From Gemmatimonadota bacterium (GTDB lineage: Bacteria; Gemmatimonadota; Gemmatimonadetes; JACCXV01): DNA of 14,308 nucleotides. The notes under the pieces were generated by a model, which worked only from the letters and a program-made list of their open reading frames with translations, ran no database searches and was not told where the DNA came from. A program made the position numbers and the translations under genes. This document shows, piece by piece, positions 9,135 to 14,308 of the stretch. The DNA lies in assembly GCA_013696835.1 (NCBI GenBank), contig JACCXV010000240.1, positions 1-14,308 of the forward strand, given 5' to 3'. How positions within the stretch are numbered: the stretch's first letter is position 1; every line of letters starts with the position of its first letter.

Positions 9135-9163
9135 TTGCCCCGGCGGCTCCCGGCGGGTATGAT
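9135..9163 (+). promoter_or_regulatory. Predicted sigma-70-type promoter of the pyr operon
   Basis: A TTGCCC -35 hexamer (9135-9140) is separated by exactly 17 bp from a TATGAT -10 hexamer (9158-9163). The predicted start of transcription is about 9170, the first base of the PyrR-binding stem-loop. The -35 region also overlaps a possible hairpin (GGGAGC 9129-9134 with GCTCCC 9146-9151) that could end the upstream cupin transcript, but it has no T run. Confidence 0.65.
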
Positions 9164-9169
9164 CACCCC

Positions 9170-9207
9170 GTCCTTTTAAGACCAGCTCCGCGAGGCTGGA
9201 AAGGGAC
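9170..9207 (+). promoter_or_regulatory. PyrR-binding stem-loop (anti-antiterminator) of the pyr leader
   Basis: The RNA folds as an 8 bp lower stem (9170-9177 with 9200-9207, one G-U), a one-sided purine bulge AAGA (9178-9181), an upper stem CCAGC/GCUGG (9182-9186 with 9195-9199), and a terminal loop UCCGCGAG. Lower stem, purine-rich bulge, and a CNGNGAGG-type loop (here CCGCGAGG) are the established features of PyrR recognition sites. With UMP bound, PyrR should stabilise this structure and so block the antiterminator. It lies directly upstream of pyrR itself. Confidence 0.88.
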
Positions 9208-9266
9208 GATCGCCAGGGGACATCCACGCTCCCGGTCCTTCGCCGACCTTTCCGGCCCTCTCGCGG
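9194..9266 (+). promoter_or_regulatory. Antiterminator pairing of the pyr leader
   Basis: GGCUGGAAAGG (9194-9204, the 3' side of the PyrR loop) can pair with CCUUUCCGGCC (9247-9257, the left arm of the terminator): 11 bp with one G-U. After a 3-base bulge (9258-9260), CCGCGA (9188-9193) pairs with UCGCGG (9261-9266), adding 6 bp. This structure excludes both the PyrR stem-loop and the terminator, as expected for a three-state attenuator. Confidence 0.8.
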
Positions 9267-9286
9267 CCCGAAAAGTCGGCGTTTTT
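9241..9286 (+). terminator. Intrinsic terminator (attenuator) before pyrR
   Basis: CGCCGAC (9241-9247) pairs with GTCGGCG (9275-9281). After a C-A mismatch, TTTC pairs with GAAA (9249-9252 with 9270-9273); after a C-C mismatch, GGCC pairs with GGCC (9254-9257 with 9265-9268), closing a 7-base loop. TTTTT (9282-9286) follows immediately. It sits 16 bp before the pyrR ATG, so it controls the operon rather than ending the gene upstream. Confidence 0.9.
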
Positions 9287-9302
9287 CGTTGACGGAGGCC
9301 GC

Positions 9303-9908
9303 ATGGCCGAAGGAACGCGCCTCATGGACGAGCGGGCCGTGAACCGCGCGCTGGTTCGCATCGCTCACGAGATCGTCGAGGAGAACGGCGGGACCGACGA
9401 GCTGGTGCTGATCGGGATCCAGCGCCGCGGCGTGCAGCTCGCGGAGACGATCCAGGCGGAGATCCGCAAGTTCGAGGAGGTGGAGGTGCCCCTCGGGGCG
9501 ATGGACATCACGCTGTATCGGGACGACCTGCAGCAGGTGGCCGAACAGCCGATCGTCGAGGAGACGGACCTGCCCTTCGACGTCACCGGGCGGGTGGTCG
9601 TGATCGTGGACGACGTGCTCTTCACGGGCCGCACGGTGCGCGCGGCCCTCGACGAGATCACCGACTTCGGGCGGCCGCGGAAGATCCTGCTGGCGGTGCT
9701 GGTGGACCGCGGTCACCGCGAGCTGCCGATCCGCGCCGACTTCGTGGGGAAGAACGTGCCCACCTCCGACGCGCAGCAGATCAAGGTCAAGGTGCGCGAG
9801 CTCGACGGGGAGCTGGCGGTGGATCTCCTGGAACGGCCCGCCATGGGGCCTCTGCCCCGCGCAGCCTCCGCGCGCCCGCCCGCCGATCTCAACGCTCGGG
9901 AGAACTGA
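9303..9908 (+). CDS. pyrR: PyrR: pyr operon attenuation regulator / uracil phosphoribosyltransferase
   Basis: PyrR binds pyr leader RNA in response to UMP and PRPP and also has uracil phosphoribosyltransferase activity. The 201-residue protein shows the family's N-terminal ALVRIAHEIVEENGG, the LIGIQRRGVQLAE segment, DITLYRDDL, the PRPP-binding motif VVIVDDVLFTGRT (about 99-111, acidic pair D103-D104), and VLVDRGHRELPIRADFVGKNVPTS near the C-terminus. ATG 9303 has GGAGG 4 bp upstream (9294-9298); a second ATG at 9324 could also be used. The last ~20 residues after LLERP are an extra Pro/Ala/Arg-rich tail compared with typical ~180-residue PyrR. It is the first gene of the operon and sits directly below the attenuator it should recognise, giving feedback on its own synthesis. 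Confidence 0.96.
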   Translation: MAEGTRLMDERAVNRALVRIAHEIVEENGGTDELVLIGIQRRGVQLAETIQAEIRKFEEVEVPLGAMDITLYRDDLQQVAEQPIVEETDLPFDVTGRVVVIVDDVLFTGRTVRAALDEITDFGRPRKILLAVLVDRGHRELPIRADFVGKNVPTSDAQQIKVKVRELDGELAVDLLERPAMGPLPRAASARPPADLNAREN

Positions 9909-9909
9909 C

Positions 9910-11049
9910 TTGCGCTTCGCCCACAAGGACCTGCTCGGGCTCGAGGACCTCACCCGCGGGGAGATCACGGCGGTGCTCGACACGTCCGAGCCCTTCAAGG
10001 AGATCTCCGAGCGACGCATCAAGAAGGTGCCGGTGCTGCGCGGCAAGACGATCGTGAACCTCTTCTACGAGCCCTCCACGCGCACCCGCGTCTCGTTCGA
10101 GTTCGCCGAGAAGCGGCTGTCGGCGGACACCGTGAACATCTCGACCACGATGTCGAGCATCGCCAAGGGCGAGACGCTGGTGGACACGGCGCGCAATCTC
10201 GAGGCCATGCGCATCGACATGGTGGTGATCCGCCACGGTGCCTCGGGCGCGCCGCGCTTCCTGGCGGAGCGAATCCCCTCGAACGTGATCAACGCCGGCG
10301 ACGGCTCGCACGAGCATCCCACGCAGGGACTGCTAGACCTGCTGACGATCCGCGACTTCCTCGGGCGCATCGAAGGCGTGCGGGTGGTGCTCGTGGGCGA
10401 CATCCTCCACAGCCGCGTGGCGCGGTCGAACATCTGGGGTCTGCTTAAGCTCGGAGCGGAGGTCGGAGTCTGCGGGCCGCCCAGCCTGATCCCTCCGGAG
10501 ATCGAGGGACTCGGCGTGCGGGTCTATCGGCACGTGGAAGACGCCATCGCCGAGGCCGACGTGCTGAACGTCCTGCGCATCCAGCTGGAGCGGCAGAAGG
10601 CGAACCTCTTCCCGTCGCTGCGGGAGTACAACCGGATCTTTGGCATCTCCAACGCGCGCCTTTCCAGAGCGCCGCGGGACATCCTGATCCTGCACCCGGG
10701 TCCGATGAACCGGGGGGTGGAGATCGACTCCGACGTGGCCGACGGGGAGCACGCGGTGATCCTGGACCAGGTCACGAACGGCGTGGCGGTACGGATGGCC
10801 GTGCTGTACCTGCTCGCCGGCTTCGACGTCACGCGTGCGCGCGAAGCGAAGGAGGGGCTCGAGTTCGAGCCCGAGGCCGCCCGCGGGAGCGCGAAAGGGT
10901 CGGGGACGCCGCGCCCCTCACGTCAGCCTGGGCCGGCCGGTGGGGCAGCCGAGGCACGCGCAGGCGAAAGAGGACGCGATACCGCCGCGAAGGGAGGCGA
11001 CAGGGGAGAGGTCGGCAGCGGCGCCGAGCTCGAGGAAGCGCGCACATGA
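9910..11049 (+). CDS. pyrB: Aspartate carbamoyltransferase, catalytic chain
   Basis: PyrB joins carbamoyl phosphate and aspartate, the first committed step of pyrimidine synthesis. Active-site landmarks are present: S56-TRTR in FYEPSTRTRVSFE for carbamoyl phosphate, SSIAKGETL (the mobile loop lysine), H136-PTQ in DGSHEHPTQG, and HPGPMNRG at 262-269. TTG 9910 is the start, one base after the pyrR stop, with GGGAGA about 7 bp upstream. The catalytic core ends near residue 305; about 70 extra residues rich in Gly, Ala, Arg and Glu follow and end at the pyrC start (ATGA overlap, 11046-11049). The tail is unusual for an enzyme normally ~300-320 residues long. No pyrI regulatory gene is present in the window. 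Confidence 0.96.
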   Translation: MRFAHKDLLGLEDLTRGEITAVLDTSEPFKEISERRIKKVPVLRGKTIVNLFYEPSTRTRVSFEFAEKRLSADTVNISTTMSSIAKGETLVDTARNLEAMRIDMVVIRHGASGAPRFLAERIPSNVINAGDGSHEHPTQGLLDLLTIRDFLGRIEGVRVVLVGDILHSRVARSNIWGLLKLGAEVGVCGPPSLIPPEIEGLGVRVYRHVEDAIAEADVLNVLRIQLERQKANLFPSLREYNRIFGISNARLSRAPRDILILHPGPMNRGVEIDSDVADGEHAVILDQVTNGVAVRMAVLYLLAGFDVTRAREAKEGLEFEPEAARGSAKGSGTPRPSRQPGPAGGAAEARAGERGRDTAAKGGDRGEVGSGAELEEART

Positions 11050-12509
11050 GCGGACGCCGCGACGCGGCGCGCGCCGCGCCACCCCAGCGTGCGGCAAGCC
11101 GCGGCGAGCTCCTGCTGAAAGGCGGCCGGATCGTGGATCCACGGGCGGGAATCGATGCGCGGCTCGACCTGCGCCTGGAGGACGGCTGTGTGGCGGAGGT
11201 GGGCGAGCGCCTCGCCGCGCGCGAGCACGCGCGCGTGATCGACTGCTCCGGCAAGGTCGTCGTCCCTGGTCTGATCGACGCGCACGTGCACCTGCGGGAG
11301 CCGGGGCGCGAGGACGAGGAGACGATCGAGTCGGGGAGCCTGGCGGCTCTCGCGGGGGGGTTCACGTCGGTGCTGGCGATGCCGAACACGGATCCCGTGA
11401 CGGATAGCCAGGCGGCGGTCGGCTTCATCCGCGCGCAGGCGGCGAGGGCAGGCCATGCGCACGTGTACCCCATCGCCGCCGCCACGCGCGGCTCCCTTGG
11501 GAGCGAGATGAGCGAGATCGGCGATCTCGTCGCGGCGGGCGCGGTAGCCATCACGGACGACGGCCGCCCCATCGCGGACGCCGGCGTCATGCGCCGGATC
11601 CTCGAGTATTCGCGGATCTTCGACGTGCCCGTGGTGCAGCACTGCGAGGACCTGGCGCTGACCGACGGCGGCGTGATGCATGAGGGCCGGATCTCCACGC
11701 GTCTCGGGCTGAAGGGGATTCCCGCGGCGTCGGAAGAGGTGGTCGTGGCCCGCGACCTGATCCTGGCCGAGCTCACGGGCGCGCACTACCACGTGGCGCA
11801 TCTGTCAACCGCCCGCAGCGCCGAGCTCGTCGCGGAAGCGAAGCGGCGGGGCGTGCGGGTCACCGCCGAGGTGACGCCGCATCATCTGGTGCTCACGGAA
11901 GAGGCCGCGGATGGATACGACACGCAGGCCAAGATGAACCCCCCTCTCCGATCCGGGCGGGACGTGGAGGCGCTGCGTGAGGCGCTCGCCGCGGGCACGC
12001 TCGACATCGTCGCGACGGACCACGCGCCGCACCACTACGACGAGAAGGAGCGTGAGTTCGACTTCGCGCCCTTCGGGATCCTTGGCCTCGAGACGGCGTT
12101 CGGGTTGCTGCACACGGAGCTCGTGCTCGCCGGGCGGATCGGGCTGGCGGATCTGATCGAGCGCATGAGCCCGGCACCGGCCCGAATCTTCCATCTCGCA
12201 GGAGGAGGTCTCGAAGTAGGCCAGGTGGCCGACGTGACGGTGCTCGATCTGGAGCGGGAGTGGACCGTGGAGCCGGAGGCGTTCCTCAGCAAGTCGCGCA
12301 ACACGCCGTTCGGTGGGCGGCAGCTCGTCGGGCGTGCGTGGATGACGATCGTGGACGGCCAGGTGGCGTGGCGACTCGATCGGGATCCCGCCGTGGCGGA
12401 CGAACCCCGACATGCGGCAAGCGCGGCGGGCCGCCGCAGCGCAACGGCGCGGCAGGGAAAGGTGCGCTCTCCGGCGAGCGCCCACGCTCGTGAAGGAGCG
12501 GCCAGATGA
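11046..12509 (+). CDS. pyrC: Dihydroorotase, class I (PyrC)
   Basis: This zinc amidohydrolase cyclises carbamoyl aspartate to dihydroorotate, the step after PyrB. Metal and active-site motifs are visible: H80-V-H82 in DAHVHLREPG, ITDDGRPI, H199 in HCED, H252 in HVAHLST, and D325 in ATDHAPHH. The RSGRDVEAL and FGILGLETAFGLL segments are also typical of class I. The core begins about residue 20 (GELLLKGGRIVDP) and ends near W442. The remaining ~45 residues form an Ala/Arg-rich tail, so the protein (487 residues) is longer than the usual ~425-430. It starts within the pyrB stop and ends within the start of the next gene (ATGA at 12506-12509). Class I dihydroorotases often associate with PyrB, so the extensions could bear on that contact; this is speculative. 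Confidence 0.95.
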   Translation: MSGRRDAARAAPPQRAASRGELLLKGGRIVDPRAGIDARLDLRLEDGCVAEVGERLAAREHARVIDCSGKVVVPGLIDAHVHLREPGREDEETIESGSLAALAGGFTSVLAMPNTDPVTDSQAAVGFIRAQAARAGHAHVYPIAAATRGSLGSEMSEIGDLVAAGAVAITDDGRPIADAGVMRRILEYSRIFDVPVVQHCEDLALTDGGVMHEGRISTRLGLKGIPAASEEVVVARDLILAELTGAHYHVAHLSTARSAELVAEAKRRGVRVTAEVTPHHLVLTEEAADGYDTQAKMNPPLRSGRDVEALREALAAGTLDIVATDHAPHHYDEKEREFDFAPFGILGLETAFGLLHTELVLAGRIGLADLIERMSPAPARIFHLAGGGLEVGQVADVTVLDLEREWTVEPEAFLSKSRNTPFGGRQLVGRAWMTIVDGQVAWRLDRDPAVADEPRHAASAAGRRSATARQGKVRSPASAHAREGAAR

Positions 12510-13609
12510 GGGTGCTGGAACGGGAATCCTGCCCATTGGAAGTGCTCACGGTTCCCAAGGGACAGTTCATCAAGGATCTCAGGGAGGGCTCCGAGGTCGA
12601 AGGCGTCTTCCTGGTACAGCGCAAGTCGACGCGCCGCACCCGCGAGGGACGGCCTTTCCTGACGCTCGTGCTCTCCGACCGGAGCGGGATCATCGACGGA
12701 TGCGTGTGGGATGACGCCGAGGCGTTCGGCGTCTCGTTCTCCGAGCGCGACTACCTTCGCGTGCGGGGCTTCGTGGACCGCTACCGCGACCGGCTCCAGC
12801 TGCGCGTGCTCGCCTGTGCACGGTGCAGCTGGCAGGATCTCTCCGCCGAGGACTTTCTTCCGGCGGGCACGCGCTCGGCCGCGGACATGCGGTCCGAACT
12901 TCGCTCCCGCATCGCGAGCGTCTCGAACGCGCACCTTCGTGCGCTGCTGGAGTCCTTCGAGCAGAACCCCACGCTGATCAACGCCATCACGCTCTCGCCG
13001 GCCGCCAGCTCCATTCACCACGACCGCGTCGGGGGGCTGCTCGAGCACACGCTCTCGCTGATGGCGCTGGCGGAGGCCGTGTCGGCGGTCTATCCCGACC
13101 TGGACAGGGACCTGCTGCAGGCCGGTGCATTCCTGCACGACGTCGGCAAGATCCGCGAGCTCGACCCGACTCCTGGCTTCCCGTACACCGACGAAGGCCG
13201 CCTCGTGGGGCACGTGGTCCTGGGCTACGAGCTCGCCATGCTCCACATCGACGGCATCGAAGGCTTCCCGGCCGCGCTCCGCACCCAGGTCGGCCATCTG
13301 ATCCTGAGTCACCAGGGCGAACACGAATGGGGAGCGCCTGCGCTGCCCATGACCCTCGAGGCACTGGTGCTGCACTTCCTCGACAACCTGGACGCCAAGG
13401 TGGAGGTGTACCGCAAGGCCGTCGGGGCGAGGAACGGAGAGGGGAAGGAAGCAGGCTGGACCGACTACGTGCGCACGCTCGGAAGGGCACTCTACCAACG
13501 CGGGGAGCCGGAAGGTGGGAAGGGGGCGGGCGCGGACAGGGGCCAGAGCGCGCAGCCGGCGTTCACCTCCCGCGCAGACCCGCCGGACCTCTTCGAGAGC
13601 TCGAGCTAG
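12506..13609 (+). CDS. OB-fold/HD-domain protein, YhaM-like 3'-5' exoribonuclease
   Basis: The 367-residue protein joins an N-terminal OB-fold (about 20-105; GVFLVQRKSTRRTREGRPFLTLVLSD-type strands, IIDGCVWDDAE) to an HD phosphohydrolase domain. HD ligands are H181 in LLEHTLS, H211-D212 in FLHDVGK, H236 in GHVVLGYE, H269 in LSHQGEHEWGAP and D293 in LDNLDAK. This arrangement matches YhaM, a metal-dependent 3'-5' exoribonuclease, so nucleic-acid trimming is the likely role, though only homologues have been studied. Its ATG overlaps the pyrC stop by 4 bp, making it the last gene of the PyrR-controlled operon. The final ~40 residues after LYQRGEPEGG are low-complexity and end in DLFESSS. No recognised pyrimidine-synthesis step requires it. 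Confidence 0.88.
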   Translation: MRVLERESCPLEVLTVPKGQFIKDLREGSEVEGVFLVQRKSTRRTREGRPFLTLVLSDRSGIIDGCVWDDAEAFGVSFSERDYLRVRGFVDRYRDRLQLRVLACARCSWQDLSAEDFLPAGTRSAADMRSELRSRIASVSNAHLRALLESFEQNPTLINAITLSPAASSIHHDRVGGLLEHTLSLMALAEAVSAVYPDLDRDLLQAGAFLHDVGKIRELDPTPGFPYTDEGRLVGHVVLGYELAMLHIDGIEGFPAALRTQVGHLILSHQGEHEWGAPALPMTLEALVLHFLDNLDAKVEVYRKAVGARNGEGKEAGWTDYVRTLGRALYQRGEPEGGKGAGADRGQSAQPAFTSRADPPDLFESSS

Positions 13610-13611
13610 CA

Positions 13612-13631
13612 GCCAGTGCAGTGACACTGGC
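13612..13631. terminator. Possible bidirectional hairpin between convergent genes
   Basis: GCCAGTG (13612-13618) pairs perfectly with CACTGGC (13625-13631) around a 6-base loop, 2 bp after the stop of the YhaM-like gene. The gene to the right converges on it. There is no T run on either side, so it is a weak intrinsic terminator candidate and may only protect the mRNA 3' end. The rest of the spacer up to 13694 shows nothing recognisable. Confidence 0.4.
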
Positions 13632-13694
13632 CCTCCTCGAGATGCGCACAGAGCGGGCACCCCAGCCTCGAGCGGCGGAAACTGGTTCACGCGC

Positions 13695-14308
13695 TCACAG
13701 CCAGCCACCGGCAAACCGCGCCCGGCGCAGGCCGCGCACCACGTGTGGGCAGCTGCGCATCAGCCGCCACAGCAGGCCTGAGCGGTAGTTCTCGATCATG
13801 AGGACGATCGGTCCCTGGTCCAGGCCGTAGTAGCCCTTCGAGATCCAGCCGCCTCCGTTCCGCTGCCCCCCAGCCTGGCCGGCGAACGTGGGATTTAAGC
13901 TGCACTTGAAGCCGTACTCGCTCGTCATCTGCGGGTAGACCTCGTTGAAGCGGCGGAGCGTCGGCAGCACGATCTCGGGCGCGAACGGGAGGGACGCCAC
14001 CGCGGCCCAGGGCGCGATCGTGCCGTCGTCGGGCCCGTACGGGATTGCGCGCGCCACGTAGTCGAAGAACCGGCGCTCGATCCCGCGGATCCGCCGCCGC
14101 GCGGGTCCGGGGCCGTCACTGGCGGTGATCCCCCAGACGTACTCTCCGTAGCTCGTGAACCGTCGCGGGTTGCGGATCGCATACTGCTGCTGGACGTAGG
14201 TGGCCCGCCGGCTGTTCTCGAAGTAGTCGATTCCCGTGGCGCGCATGTACTCGTCCTTGATGCCGCGGAAATCGATCCAGATGTGCGAGAGCTGGTGGAT
14301 GAAGAGCG
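13695..14308 (-). CDS. Glucoamylase-like (PF10091 / GH144-type) protein, C-terminal part
   Basis: About 204 residues are visible from the right edge to TGA at 13695; the N-terminus lies outside the window, since the frame is open through 14308 (LFIHQLSHIWIDFRGIKDEYM precedes the internal ATG at 14246). Family hallmarks are GIDYFENSRRAT, SYGEYVWGITASDGPG, PYGPDDGTIAPWAAVASLPFAPE, and the C-terminal GLDQGPIVLMIENYRSG. These belong to the glucoamylase-like domain that includes GH144 beta-1,2-glucanases. Substrate cannot be deduced; beta-1,2-glucan or related glucans are candidates. It is convergent with the pyr operon and not part of it. The protein ends ~25 residues after the last motif in a basic segment (RGLRRARF). 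Confidence 0.87.
   Translation of the reverse strand, partial: LFIHQLSHIWIDFRGIKDEYMRATGIDYFENSRRATYVQQQYAIRNPRRFTSYGEYVWGITASDGPGPARRRIRGIERRFFDYVARAIPYGPDDGTIAPWAAVASLPFAPEIVLPTLRRFNEVYPQMTSEYGFKCSLNPTFAGQAGGQRNGGGWISKGYYGLDQGPIVLMIENYRSGLLWRLMRSCPHVVRGLRRARFAGGWL

Noticed and set aside
9128..9151. Hairpin after the cupin gene as its terminator
   Set aside because: GGGAGC/GCTCCC can pair, but there is no T run and the region overlaps the -35 of the pyr promoter. It is too weak to annotate separately.
8469..10046. 525-codon open frame on the minus strand
   Set aside because: It crosses the cupin end, the pyr promoter, the attenuator and pyrR in antisense; it has no domain and conflicts with well-supported features.
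12035..13714. 559-codon open frame on the minus strand
   Set aside because: It is antisense to pyrC and the YhaM-like gene, shows no motif, and runs through the convergent spacer.

Overview
The window is about 14.3 kb of high-GC bacterial DNA, densely packed and almost entirely protein-coding. No tRNA, rRNA, CRISPR array, insertion sequence or other mobile element is visible. The GC content, the GTG/TTG starts, the PyrR-regulated pyr operon and the fused trehalose synthase-maltokinase are compatible with a soil-type lineage such as Gemmatimonadota. That placement is an inference from gene content, not a demonstrated assignment.

Left part (1-6302): alpha-glucan metabolism. A trehalose synthase whose C-terminus enters a maltokinase domain runs leftward off the window edge. 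It diverges from a rightward glycogen synthase across a 211 bp spacer holding a 12 bp perfect palindrome. The glycogen synthase reading frame has no stop. It continues through a low-complexity linker and a signal-peptide-like segment into a complete peptide-type ABC substrate-binding protein. An M24 (Xaa-Pro-type) peptidase starts inside the end of that frame.

Middle part (6303-9113): a tightly coupled trio, namely a small lipoprotein with an NTF2/SnoaL-like domain, tRNA-dihydrouridine synthase (DusB) and a tandem-duplicated cupin. Successive genes overlap by 4 bp (ATGA, GTGA).

Right part (9114-13609): a pyrimidine operon, pyrR-pyrB-pyrC, followed by an OB-fold/HD-domain YhaM-like protein, with 4 bp ATGA overlaps from pyrB onward. 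It is preceded by a textbook pyr attenuator: a promoter, a PyrR-binding stem-loop starting at the predicted transcript 5' end, an 11 bp antiterminator pairing (one G-U), and an intrinsic terminator with a T run just before pyrR. PyrR with UMP should favour termination; PRPP and low UMP should favour read-through.

Right edge (13695-14308): the C-terminal part of a leftward glucoamylase-like (PF10091) protein, convergent with the pyr operon.

A recurrent theme is that several proteins end in low-complexity Gly/Ala/Pro/Arg/Ser tails that run exactly to the start codon of the next gene. The glycogen synthase/binding-protein frame looks like the extreme case. No wholly new system can be claimed. 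The in-frame fusion, the exact cupin duplication and the attenuator architecture are the items most worth checking.
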